Translations under genes and position numbers: made by a program
Part shown: piece by piece, positions 27,370 through 34,814 of the stretch
Position numbering within the stretch: the first letter of the stretch is position 1
How the letters are laid out: the number at the start of each line of letters is the position of its first letter
NCBI RefSeq assembly: GCF_028736155.1
Contig: NZ_CP117879.1
Coordinates: forward strand, 3,968,001 to 4,032,000
Length of the DNA: 64,000 bases
Origin: Flavobacterium sp. KACC 22763
Lineage (GTDB): Bacteria; Bacteroidota; Bacteroidia; Flavobacteriales; Flavobacteriaceae
Direction: 5' to 3'
Notes under the pieces: generated by a model
Database searches by the model: none
The model's input: the letters and a program-made list of their open reading frames with translations, nothing else
What the model was told of the DNA's origin: nothing

Positions 27370-27437
27370 TTAAACACAATCTTGTCATTTCTACCAAAGG
27401 GAGAAATGACAAACAGAACGTAAAAAACTCAAATCAC

Positions 27438-27475
27438 AAAAAAAGCCTGAATTTAAAAATTCAGGCTTTCGTTTT
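27438..27475. terminator. Bidirectional terminator between nadD and the NAD salvage operon
   Basis: AAAGCCTGAATTT pairs with AAATTCAGGCTTT, with A and T runs on the flanks. A weaker inverted repeat, TGTCATTTCT/AGAAATGACA, lies at 27384-27411. Confidence 0.92.
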
Positions 27476-27479
27476 ATAA

Positions 27480-28949
27480 TTAAGCTTCGATACTCACTTC
27501 ACTTTTTACTCTAGTTCTGATTTCACTCAGCGATTGATCAATCAAAAGTTTTCCATCTCTGAAAATTTCTTTCAATTCGCCTTGTTTTTCTTCTTCCCAA
27601 GAAACATTATCAGTTAAATGATACTTGCCGTCTATTAAATCAATTTTCATTAATCCTTTAGCCGATTTTTTGGTTCCGTCATCTGTAATTGGATCTTTGA
27701 AGATCGCTCTTCCTTCTCCGTTTACTTCTCCGTAAGTTGCTTTCATCGCAAATCCGAAAGTATCTCTGGTATTATATTGATAAGTAAAAGATCCGATTCC
27801 TAAAACCACATTGGTAGAAGCAAAACCTTTTTCTTTTAATCTTTCGCAAATTTGAGTGGCTCTTGCTACCGTAATACTATCTCCGTAAATAGCGCCAATT
27901 TGCGGCACCAATTCTTTGAATCCTTTCGCATTTGTTGTTCCGCCAAAAACATCCCAAAGCAATTCGATAACTCCTTTTTTCTCCTGTTCTGTTTTTCCGT
28001 TTGGATTTCCGCAGATAATATCAACAGGATCACCACTGTCAGGACGAATTACGACCTTTCCTTCTCTTGAAACGATATCTTCTCTTAATCTTGGAAGATA
28101 ATCCGTTAAAACTTTCCATAAATCCCAAGTATCAGACACGATAGAAACAATTCCTTTTGGATAAACTTCTGTAATTAATCTTTTAAAAGTCTCATATTCG
28201 CCTTCCGTAGTTCCCATGCACATAACAGAATGTTCTGTCGCGGCTACTGAACCTGCAACTAATTCTTGATCTGAGTTGGCATTGTAATATTCTTCTAAGA
28301 AATCTATTGCTGGAATAGTATCAGAACCTGTGAAGTTTAATAAATGCCCAGCAGCAGAAGTTACAGCAGCTTCGATTCCGCCCATTCCTCTCATTGAGAA
28401 ATCGTGCGCCTGCCAATCTACAAATTCTGGAACAGATGAAGTCTGATCTGCGTATTTATCTAAAACTTTTCTATATTCTTTTGCAATTGTAGCCGAGTTA
28501 CAAGGAAGCCAGATTACAGCAGAAAGCAAAGTTTCGAAATAATTTGTCAGCCAGAAAAATTCTGGAATGGTATTATACATTGTAAACATTGGCACTCTCA
28601 AAGGAACGCTTGCTCCTTCTGGCAAAGCTTTAAAAACCATCGGAATGTATCCTAAATCATGCAAATCTTCAATATGTTTAGTTCCAACTTGGTTTTCGCC
28701 TAAATAATTATTGATTCTGCGAGCATACTTTGCAACAACTTCTTCTTTTGATTTTTTAAAGAAATACTCTTCAAAGTCATGAATAATATATTTTTTGATG
28801 AAATACTGTAATCCGAAAAACACAACTTCATCAACTTCTTCTAATCTAGATTTACGAGGAGTCCAGTTAGAATATACTAATGTTGTTCCGTCTGGATATT
28901 GTCTTCTGTGGTCAACTTTGTAACCATCGGTTAATAATAGTGGGTTCAT
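27480..28949 (-). CDS. nadV: Nicotinamide phosphoribosyltransferase (NadV/NAMPT family)
   Basis: This 489-residue protein would condense nicotinamide with PRPP to NMN. It aligns with NAMPT rather than nicotinate phosphoribosyltransferase: TDGYKVDHRRQYP (D8, Y10), HDFSMRGMGG (R187), NFTGSDT (D210), AATEHSVM (catalytic H240) and VIRPDSGDP (R302, D304), matching human D16, Y18, R196, D219, H247, R311 and D313 by motif. It is the last gene of the operon and its ATG overlaps the preceding stop by 4 bp. The divergent prs at the operon head could supply PRPP, or the pair could use ADP-ribose pyrophosphate as in phage NARP1 systems; sequence alone does not settle this. Confidence 0.93.
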   Translation of the reverse strand: MNPLLLTDGYKVDHRRQYPDGTTLVYSNWTPRKSRLEEVDEVVFFGLQYFIKKYIIHDFEEYFFKKSKEEVVAKYARRINNYLGENQVGTKHIEDLHDLGYIPMVFKALPEGASVPLRVPMFTMYNTIPEFFWLTNYFETLLSAVIWLPCNSATIAKEYRKVLDKYADQTSSVPEFVDWQAHDFSMRGMGGIEAAVTSAAGHLLNFTGSDTIPAIDFLEEYYNANSDQELVAGSVAATEHSVMCMGTTEGEYETFKRLITEVYPKGIVSIVSDTWDLWKVLTDYLPRLREDIVSREGKVVIRPDSGDPVDIICGNPNGKTEQEKKGVIELLWDVFGGTTNAKGFKELVPQIGAIYGDSITVARATQICERLKEKGFASTNVVLGIGSFTYQYNTRDTFGFAMKATYGEVNGEGRAIFKDPITDDGTKKSAKGLMKIDLIDGKYHLTDNVSWEEEKQGELKEIFRDGKLLIDQSLSEIRTRVKSEVSIEA

Positions 28950-29407
28950 ATATTTTTATTTAATAAATTTTGAATCAACTCTTCTAATGTTTTAAATTGT
29001 TGTACTGAATATCTTTCGCAAACAATATCAATATTGCCTTTTCGCCAGAAATTCTCTTCAACAACTACTTTCATTTTATTCGATTGCGCATAAAGTCCAA
29101 ACTCTAGCAACGATATTGGCGACATTGTATTTTCTGCAAAATACATGATAACAATATCTGCTTTTTCAAGTGCATCAAGTTCCCAATTTACCTGTTCCTT
29201 AAAATGAATATTTTCTATGGTTTGTGACCAGCTGCTATCCCATTCATTTCTTCTTGGATTAAAAACAACATATTGATCTTGCAGCAATTCTTCGCATTTT
29301 TTCTGCCAATCAACCGCTTTATCCATTTCTATAGAACCTGCTAAGAAAATGGTTTTTAAATCAATTTGCAAGGGAATTTCTTCCGGCGCTTTATAAATTT
29401 TCTTCAT
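28946..29407 (-). CDS. Nucleoside 2-deoxyribosyltransferase-like protein
   Basis: This 153-residue protein has the PF15891-type nucleoside 2-deoxyribosyltransferase pattern: FLAGSIE (21-27), NPRRNEWDSSW (50-60), DIVIMYFAENTMSPISLLEFG with the likely catalytic E102. Related domains act on N-glycosidic bonds and overlap structurally with TIR/SLOG-type NAD or nucleotide processors. In this operon a role on a nicotinamide or ADP-ribose glycosidic bond is possible but inferred. It overlaps nadV by 4 bp and follows the phosphoesterase gene by 2 bp. Confidence 0.8.
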   Translation of the reverse strand: MKKIYKAPEEIPLQIDLKTIFLAGSIEMDKAVDWQKKCEELLQDQYVVFNPRRNEWDSSWSQTIENIHFKEQVNWELDALEKADIVIMYFAENTMSPISLLEFGLYAQSNKMKVVVEENFWRKGNIDIVCERYSVQQFKTLEELIQNLLNKNI

Positions 29408-29409
29408 GA

Positions 29410-30141
29410 CTATTTATTTCTTCCTTTTTCATTTGGATAAAATGTTTGCACAACATCACTTTGCCAAAAGACTTTTGTTTGAACATCCAAACAAGTTAAT
29501 TTACCATAAAAACCTGCTCCTGTATCAATATTCCAAACATTGCAACCTTGCATCGGAATTTCGACATCATAATGAAGTGTTGGCGTATGGCCGATATAAA
29601 TTTCATTAAAAAGCAATAATCGCTTTGGATAAGAAAGTGAATCTTTTTGGATTCTTTTATCCATCGTCAAAGCCATTTCCCAAAGTGTTCTATCCCAGGA
29701 ATAATTGGTTTTGTAATGTTCTTTTTCTGGACCATGCATGGATGAAAAACCAGCGTGAATAAACAAATTATTGTTTTCGTCTACAAAGTAATCTTTCATT
29801 CCGTTGAAGAATTCGAGATGCTTTTCTTTATCTAAAGAATCAATTCCTTTATAACTTTCTATAGTCGATTTTCCTCCGTGCAAAAACCAAATATCATTTA
29901 CAACATCATTCTCTAACCATTCCTGACACCAGGCATCATGATTTCCTTTTATAAAAACACATTCCTGCTTTTGAGATAAATCAATAAGAAAATCAATCAA
30001 TTGTTTCGATTCACTCCAACCGTCAACATAATCTCCCAGAAAAATAAAACGATCATTTTCTGAATAATCAATTCTTTCCAATAACTGAATTAAGGCTTTT
30101 AATCCGCCGTGAATATCTCCAAAAACTAAGGTTCTTTTCAT
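29410..30141 (-). CDS. Calcineurin-like metallophosphoesterase
   Basis: This 243-residue protein has the PPP-type motifs GDIHG (8-12), GDYVDG (36-41) and GNHD (66-69), plus a later IGHTP motif and a terminal His-containing NIDTGAG segment. Relatives include ApaH, PrpA and bacterial Ser/Thr phosphatases. In this operon a plausible substrate is a phosphorylated ADP-ribose or RNA-repair product, for example the cyclic phosphate released by KptA, but this is inference. The gaps to both neighbours are 2 bp. Confidence 0.88.
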   Translation of the reverse strand: MKRTLVFGDIHGGLKALIQLLERIDYSENDRFIFLGDYVDGWSESKQLIDFLIDLSQKQECVFIKGNHDAWCQEWLENDVVNDIWFLHGGKSTIESYKGIDSLDKEKHLEFFNGMKDYFVDENNNLFIHAGFSSMHGPEKEHYKTNYSWDRTLWEMALTMDKRIQKDSLSYPKRLLLFNEIYIGHTPTLHYDVEIPMQGCNVWNIDTGAGFYGKLTCLDVQTKVFWQSDVVQTFYPNEKGRNK

Positions 30142-30143
30142 GA

Positions 30144-30983
30144 TTAACTAAACTTGTTGTTCAGAGCTACATCCAGTTTTATGAGAAAATCTTTTCCGAA
30201 TTTATCATTTTCCAATTCTTCATATAGAAACAAAGGCAATGTCTTCTCACAATTCTGTTTCTGACTTAAAATTGCCATAGACAATGCTGCAACTGTATCA
30301 GTGTCTCCACCATAACCAATTCCTGTTTTTAGGCAATCTTTCATCGAAACAGCTTCAGAAACCATTTTAATTACAGCTTGCGTGGTTGGATAGCCATGCA
30401 TATCAATTGGAGAAGTTATTCTATAGTTTTCATTTTCTTTTAAAGTCTCGTTCAAAAAATCTGTCAAAGTAGATCCATCACCAAGATTATACTTAAAATA
30501 ATGAACTGCCAAAGCAATGCGTTTCGCACAGCTTATTCCTTCAACCGTATTATGAGAAGTTTTTGCCTGAATCTCACAGAACTCGAGTATTTGTTTGATA
30601 TCTTTTAAATGTCCAATTGAATATGCTCTCATTGCAGAGCCATTTCCGCTGCTTCCATTATCAATTATTTTGATAAAATCGGAGCCATTTTTACTGGCAT
30701 CTAAAGCATTGTAAACTCGGTCTGAATAACCGCGTCTTTTATCTCTATGAAATACCTCAACAAACTTATCTGCTACTTTTATCTCGTTCCAATTATCATC
30801 TTCAAGCAGCAATTCTGAAATCGCAATTGCCATTTGAGTATCATCAGTATATTTTTTATAAATCTCTGTATACATTCCGTGTTTATCATACTGAGTCAGA
30901 TTATTGTTTTTAGAAATAAAATCTAAATCTCTAAATTCAAAACCTGCACCGTATGCGTCGCCTATTGCTGCTTCTAAAATCAT
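30144..30983 (-). CDS. ADP-ribosylglycohydrolase family protein
   Basis: This 279-residue protein matches the ARH/DraG family, which removes ADP-ribose from proteins or nucleic acids using two Mg ions. Metal motifs are TDDT at 46-49 and GGDTDT at 225-230, with GDAYGAGFEF at the N-terminus and GNGSAMRAYSIG at 114-124. It is one of three different ADP-ribose-processing folds in the operon (with macro and NADAR). Target not predictable. Confidence 0.92.
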   Translation of the reverse strand: MILEAAIGDAYGAGFEFRDLDFISKNNNLTQYDKHGMYTEIYKKYTDDTQMAIAISELLLEDDNWNEIKVADKFVEVFHRDKRRGYSDRVYNALDASKNGSDFIKIIDNGSSGNGSAMRAYSIGHLKDIKQILEFCEIQAKTSHNTVEGISCAKRIALAVHYFKYNLGDGSTLTDFLNETLKENENYRITSPIDMHGYPTTQAVIKMVSEAVSMKDCLKTGIGYGGDTDTVAALSMAILSQKQNCEKTLPLFLYEELENDKFGKDFLIKLDVALNNKFS

Positions 30984-31002
30984 AATTGTTGTGTTTGATT
31001 AT

Positions 31003-31551
31003 TTAAGATTTAAATTCGATATACTTTGCTGGAACTTCATCTGTCAACCAAACATTGTTTTCAGACAAATAAAATTTAAATCCGTCTCTATGCATAGCAC
31101 CGCTTCTAACGGTCAAAATTTGCGGAACTCCTCTTCTACTTCCCACTTTTGTTGCGGTCTCTTTGTCTTTGGAAAGATGCACATGCTGACGGCTCATTTT
31201 CTTTAAGCCTTCTTTCTGAATACTTTCCATGAATTTCCCAACAGTTCCGTGATACAGATATTCTAGAGGTTCTGTTTCGGCTAAATTCAATTCCACCGAA
31301 ATCGAATGCCCCTGACTTGCACGGATTCTAGTTTTATCTTCGTTATAAGCAAAACGCTTTTTATCGTTATTTTCTACTACGTAATCTAAAAGTTCGGCAT
31401 CGAGACGATTCCCTTTTTTAGTACATTTTTCTATTAATTCATTGACATCTGCCCAACCGTTTTCGTCTAATTTCAATCCGATTTTTTCTGGCGAATGTCT
31501 GAGCACCAAACTCAAAAATTTGCTGACGCTCTTTGCTATATTTTCATTCAT
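31003..31551 (-). CDS. kptA: RNA 2'-phosphotransferase (KptA/Tpt1)
   Basis: This 182-residue enzyme transfers an internal RNA 2'-phosphate to NAD+, releasing nicotinamide and ADP-ribose 1'',2''-cyclic phosphate. The catalytic R18-H19 pair is in LVLRHSPE, with RIRASQGHS (76-83), LYHGT (99-103), HVHLS (123-127) and GSRRGVP following, giving the Arg-His-Arg-Arg set of the family. Both products are potential substrates of operon neighbours: nicotinamide for nadV and the ADP-ribose phosphate for the macro or phosphoesterase proteins. The gene sits 19 bp before the ARH gene. Confidence 0.93.
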   Translation of the reverse strand: MNENIAKSVSKFLSLVLRHSPEKIGLKLDENGWADVNELIEKCTKKGNRLDAELLDYVVENNDKKRFAYNEDKTRIRASQGHSISVELNLAETEPLEYLYHGTVGKFMESIQKEGLKKMSRQHVHLSKDKETATKVGSRRGVPQILTVRSGAMHRDGFKFYLSENNVWLTDEVPAKYIEFKS

Positions 31552-31584
31552 AATTAATATTTTTTTTCTACCGATGAAATGTTC

Positions 31585-32109
31585 CTACGGAACATCTTCG
31601 ATCTGCAAAAGACTTTTGTAAATCTTATAATTTTCATCATCGAAACAGACAAATATCACTTTTTCTATTTCAACAGATTTTTCAAAATCTTTTATGGTTT
31701 TTACAGCAATTTCTGCTGCTTTATTTTTTGGAAAATGATAAATTCCAGTACTGATATTCGGAAAAGCAATAGATTTTACTCCATTTTCAATAGCAAGTTT
31801 CAAGCTGTTTTTATAACAATCAACCAGTAATTTAGATTTTTCTTCTTTATCGCCATTCCAAACAGGACCAACAGTATGAATAACATATTTAGATGGCAAA
31901 TTTCCCGCGGTTGTTATAACGGCTTCACCTGTTTTACATCCTCCTTGTTTATTTCGGATTTGGATGCATTCCTCTAAAATAGCTTTTCCTCCCTTTCTAT
32001 GAATTGCTCCGTCAACTCCTCCTCCACCTAACAGGGAAGTATTTGCCGCATTAACAATCGCATCAACTTCAATTTCTGTTATATCTGCTTTTAGAAGTTC
32101 TATTTTCAT
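31585..32109 (-). CDS. Macrodomain ADP-ribose hydrolase (MacroD-type)
   Basis: This 174-residue single macrodomain has NAAN at 20-23 and [14 protein letters not shown] at 28-41, both typical of MacroD/YmdB enzymes that bind ADP-ribose and remove it from acidic residues or hydrolyse O-acetyl-ADP-ribose. The second phosphate-binding loop is [12 protein letters not shown]. It lies 33 bp before kptA and 10 bp after the NADAR gene. Confidence 0.93.
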   Translation of the reverse strand: MKIELLKADITEIEVDAIVNAANTSLLGGGGVDGAIHRKGGKAILEECIQIRNKQGGCKTGEAVITTAGNLPSKYVIHTVGPVWNGDKEEKSKLLVDCYKNSLKLAIENGVKSIAFPNISTGIYHFPKNKAAEIAVKTIKDFEKSVEIEKVIFVCFDDENYKIYKSLLQIEDVP

Positions 32110-32119
32110 TTCTCAAAAT

Positions 32120-32647
32120 TTATCTCAATTCATCTCTAACCTCCATCAAAGCAAAACCTAAAAGATTCAAACCTTTCCATTTCTTAGGATTTGATGCATC
32201 TGTATGATCGCTAGCCATTCCGATTCCCCAAATTGGATCTACAGGACTTGCTTCTACAATCACTCTATCGTTTGTGCTTAAAAGAAAGGTTTTCAAATCT
32301 GGATTTTGACTGAATTTGTGAAAGTTTCCTTCTTTTACGATTTCAAATCGGTTTTCTAACCAGATTTTATCATCGTAGTTTCTCACTTTACGACCTAATT
32401 TTTTGGCTTCGGCAGGAGAATTACACTTTATGATTTTTTCTAAAATTTCTCGATCATTAAACAATTCAGCCTTTTTTGCCATCATCCAATGTTCAGCTGT
32501 TTTATAAGTCACGCCATCAACTTCAAAAGAACTTAACCACCATTGGCTGAAACATGTTTTAGTAACTGTTCCGTCTTTACTTGGCTGATGTCCCCAGAAA
32601 AGTAAAAATTTACTTTCTGGAGCTATAGTATCTATATTGTATTTCAT
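32120..32647 (-). CDS. NADAR family ADP-ribose-guanine glycosidase-like protein
   Basis: This 175-residue protein has the YbiA/NADAR signature: CFSQWWLSSFEVDGVTYKTAEHWMM (32-56, with E52 and H53), RNYDDKIW, and PVDPIWGIG followed by NLLGFALMEVRDEL. NADAR domains hydrolyse N-glycosidic bonds; some members remove ADP-ribose from guanine bases. Its place between prs and a macrodomain gene fits ADP-ribose removal, although YbiA itself belongs to a riboflavin-related context. Which activity it has is inferred only. Confidence 0.9.
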   Translation of the reverse strand: MKYNIDTIAPESKFLLFWGHQPSKDGTVTKTCFSQWWLSSFEVDGVTYKTAEHWMMAKKAELFNDREILEKIIKCNSPAEAKKLGRKVRNYDDKIWLENRFEIVKEGNFHKFSQNPDLKTFLLSTNDRVIVEASPVDPIWGIGMASDHTDASNPKKWKGLNLLGFALMEVRDELR

Positions 32648-32679
32648 TTTGTTAGTGTTTTTGTTTAAACTTGAAACAT

Positions 32680-33513
32680 TTAAACTAATTGATCCAATCC
32701 AATCACCTTAACGCTTTCTCCTTCAAAATCTTTAAAAGAATTCGTAGTATAAATTCCGTCGAAACAGTTTAAAACTTCAAACCCTTTATTGAAAATTCCG
32801 TGGCTTACGGCTAAGTATAATTTACCAGCGTTTTTCTTTTTCAATTCTTCCGCTAATCCTACGAAAGTTCCTCCTCCATCGCAGATATCGTCTACAATCA
32901 AACAATCCATTCCTTGCAAATCATCATTGTAAACTTTAAAACCAGATAATTTCCCTGTTTTTACATCACGGCTTTTACTGCATTCTACAACCTCAACACC
33001 TCCTAAAAACTCAGATACTTTGTAGATTTTCTTCAAAGCGCCTCCATCTGGAGAAATTAGTTTCACATCATTTCCAATGTTTTCTAAAACTGCTTTTATA
33101 AAAGTATAATTCGGAATCACTGTACTATTATTCAACAAAGCCGGAGTAACTTCAGAGTGCGCATCAAAAACAAAAACTTTGTTCAACTGCATTGCATTTA
33201 TAATATCAGCATACACTTTTACAGATAACGGTTCGCCAGGAATCATAACACGATCTTGTCTAGCAGCTGGAAAATACGGAATAAAAAGATCTATGATTTT
33301 AACATCCATTCTACGTAACGCATCTACTGTAACACACAACAAACCTAAATCGTTGAATGAATTTAGTCTATGTGTAATAGTCACTTTTCTATTGGCATCA
33401 AAATCTGGAGCAATTTTAATGTGTGGTTCTCCGCCAGAAAATGTAAAACTTTGAAATTTGATTTCTTCCTGATTTTGAAATGGAGCGAATTTTGGATCGA
33501 GATTTAGTATCAT
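32680..33513 (-). CDS. prs: Divergent ribose-phosphate pyrophosphokinase family protein
   Basis: This 277-residue protein is shorter than housekeeping Prs (about 310). It keeps the PRPP-binding loop VDDICDGGGTF (207-217) and PYFPAARQDRVMIPGEP (79-95), but the housekeeping DLHxxQIQGFF-type segment reads DAHSEVTPALL (117-127). PRPP for the downstream nadV is one role. The other is ADP-ribose pyrophosphate synthesis, as in the phage NARP1 enzyme Adps, which belongs to the same superfamily. It is the first gene of the operon, and the only promoter-like element of the operon lies just upstream. Confidence 0.88.
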   Translation of the reverse strand: MILNLDPKFAPFQNQEEIKFQSFTFSGGEPHIKIAPDFDANRKVTITHRLNSFNDLGLLCVTVDALRRMDVKIIDLFIPYFPAARQDRVMIPGEPLSVKVYADIINAMQLNKVFVFDAHSEVTPALLNNSTVIPNYTFIKAVLENIGNDVKLISPDGGALKKIYKVSEFLGGVEVVECSKSRDVKTGKLSGFKVYNDDLQGMDCLIVDDICDGGGTFVGLAEELKKKNAGKLYLAVSHGIFNKGFEVLNCFDGIYTTNSFKDFEGESVKVIGLDQLV

Positions 33514-33523
33514 AGCTTTTTAG

Positions 33524-33544
33524 TTTGCGTTAATTATACGCAAA
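33524..33544. promoter_or_regulatory. Operator 1: TTTGCGT-N7-ACGCAAA over the operon start site
   Basis: It is a 21-bp inverted repeat with perfect 7-bp arms. In the minus-strand direction its first four bases (TTTG) are the last four of the -7 element TACATTTG, and it continues through the expected transcription start. Protein bound here should block RNA polymerase. The centre is 52 bp from operator 2. Confidence 0.75.
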
Positions 33545-33570
33545 TGTAGAATTAAATTTTAAATAAACAA
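33541..33570 (-). promoter_or_regulatory. Promoter of the NAD/ADP-ribose operon
   Basis: In minus-strand direction: -33 TTG (33568-33570), 19-bp spacer, -7 TACATTTG (33541-33548). This fits the Bacteroidota TTG-N17..23-TAnnTTTG pattern, and the leader to the prs ATG is short. Confidence 0.75.
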
Positions 33571-33575
33571 TTTGT

Positions 33576-33596
33576 TTTGTGTAAAAATTACGCAAA
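33576..33596. promoter_or_regulatory. Operator 2 overlapping the regulator stop codon
   Basis: This 21-bp site has 9-bp arms TTTGTGTAA and TTACGCAAA around AAA, with one mismatch. It shares the arms of operator 1 and starts 5 bp upstream of the -33 box. The stop codon (33588-33590) and last two codons of the regulator gene form half of it. Confidence 0.72.
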
Positions 33597-34280
33597 CTTT
33601 ATTTCGAAGTGAAAGCCTTTATCAATTAACTCATTATATTTCAATTTATTAAACTTAAAAAGCTTTGCCGGACGGCCTGTTTTAATTGGTGAAAATTTTT
33701 CTGTTTCTTCTAAAATACCATAGCTCAGTATTTTTTTTCTAAAGTTTCTGCGGTCGATTTCTTTTTCTAAAATCGTGCAGTAAAGGTTTTCAAGATCTGA
33801 AAACAAGAATTCTTCTGGAAGTAAATCGAAACCAATTGGTTCGTATGTCAATTTGGCTTTGAGCCTTTCTATTCCTTTTTCTAAGATCAAATTATGGTCG
33901 AATGCCAAAGGTGGAATTTCATCTATCTTAAACCACTGTACTCGTTCGGCATCTGTATCAGCTTTAATCTCCAAATTCGAGGCATCAACTAAAGCATAAT
34001 ATGCCACTGAAATAACTCGGTTTCTAGAATCTCTGTAAATATCATCTCCAAAAGTGTACAACTGTTCCATAAAAGTCAATTGTACATTGGTTTCTTCATG
34101 CAATTCGCGAATAACAGCATCACTCAAAGATTCATCATTTTGAACTAAACCTCCAGGCAATGCCCAATATTTTTCTGCCGAACCAAATTTCTGTTCAATC
34201 AAAAGCGCATATAAACCATTGTTTTTATATCCGAAAACAATTGCATCTACAGCAATTCTAATATTTTGCAATTTTTCCAT
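33588..34280 (-). CDS. NrtR-type Nudix-wHTH transcriptional regulator
   Basis: This 230-residue protein has an N-terminal Nudix domain with a nearly complete Nudix box (G44...E50...R58-E59-L60-x-E62-E63, with N65 where Gly is usual). The C-terminal winged helix has RNFRKKILSYGILEET and GRPAKLFKFNK. NrtR proteins bind ADP-ribose or related products to control NAD genes; a sister group (AraR) controls arabinose genes in Bacteroidota. The adjacent NAD/ADP-ribose operon makes an NAD-linked role likely. The ATG at 34280 is preferred to a start 14 codons upstream. The near-intact Nudix box suggests possible residual hydrolysis. Confidence 0.9.
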   Translation of the reverse strand: MEKLQNIRIAVDAIVFGYKNNGLYALLIEQKFGSAEKYWALPGGLVQNDESLSDAVIRELHEETNVQLTFMEQLYTFGDDIYRDSRNRVISVAYYALVDASNLEIKADTDAERVQWFKIDEIPPLAFDHNLILEKGIERLKAKLTYEPIGFDLLPEEFLFSDLENLYCTILEKEIDRRNFRKKILSYGILEETEKFSPIKTGRPAKLFKFNKLKYNELIDKGFHFEIKFA

Positions 34281-34299
34281 AATCCTAAATCCTATCAAA

Positions 34300-34307
34300 C
34301 AAATATA
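34300..34307 (-). promoter_or_regulatory. -7 element TATATTTG of the NrtR-type gene
   Basis: On the minus strand TATATTTG lies 19 bp before the ATG and fits TAnnTTTG. No copy of the 21-bp operator is present here. Confidence 0.5.
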
Positions 34308-34313
34308 ACGAAT

Positions 34314-34366
34314 GAGAGCCAATTTTATAATCTAATGCAAAAGCTTAAATTATAAAATTGACTCTC
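34314..34366 (-). terminator. Long hairpin between PKD lipoprotein and regulator genes
   Basis: GAGAG-C-CAATTTTATAAT pairs with ATTATAAAATTG-A-CTCTC around a short loop. It lies downstream of the PKD gene and just upstream of the regulator -7 box. There is no strong T run, so termination is plausible but not certain. Confidence 0.55.
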
Positions 34367-34390
34367 AAATATTATTTGCTATTTCTTCCT

Positions 34391-34747
34391 CTAATTTACT
34401 GTTACAGTTCTTTTAGGAACTGAAGTACATTCTCCACCATCTTTTTTAACCGTAACTTCAGCTTTAGCTTCATATGTACCTGCTGCAGCATAAGTATGTG
34501 TAACTGTTGTTCCTGTGCCTGAAGTTCCATCTCCAAAAGTCCATTTTACAGAAACCAAAGTTCCTGTTCCTGAATACTCAACTGAATAATTCATCAATTT
34601 CGGATTATTAGGATCTGTAGAATTATGTAGTTTAACGTAAATAGATTCTGCAAGACAATCTACTATCGCTTCATCATCGCTTTTACTACACGAATTACTT
34701 ATCAGTACAGCTGCAATAAGAACTAACATTGTTGCAATCTTTTTCAT
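34391..34747 (-). CDS. PKD-domain lipoprotein
   Basis: This 118-residue protein has an SPII signal (MKKIATMLVLIAAVLISNSC, Cys at 20) and one PKD domain (about 40-118) with the classic VSVKWTFGDGTSGTGTTVTHTYAAAG segment. The start at 34747 is chosen because it begins the signal peptide. Single-PKD lipoproteins are common in Bacteroidota and probably mediate binding at the cell surface. No partner gene is evident. Confidence 0.85.
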   Translation of the reverse strand: MKKIATMLVLIAAVLISNSCSKSDDEAIVDCLAESIYVKLHNSTDPNNPKLMNYSVEYSGTGTLVSVKWTFGDGTSGTGTTVTHTYAAAGTYEAKAEVTVKKDGGECTSVPKRTVTVN

Positions 34748-34814
34748 TTTTGAAAATTTTAGTGGTTTATATATCAAAATTACACTTTTAAGGTACGCAA
34801 ATACATGATCTAAA

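Noticed and set aside
33541..33570. Second, independent regulator site set for the nrtR-type gene itself
   Set aside because: No copy of the 21-bp operator was found upstream of 34280, so direct autoregulation by the same sites is not supported except through read-through.
26788..34280. nadD as a member of the NAD salvage operon
   Set aside because: It is on the opposite strand, convergent, separated by a bidirectional terminator, and belongs to the conserved yicC-gmk-nadD run.
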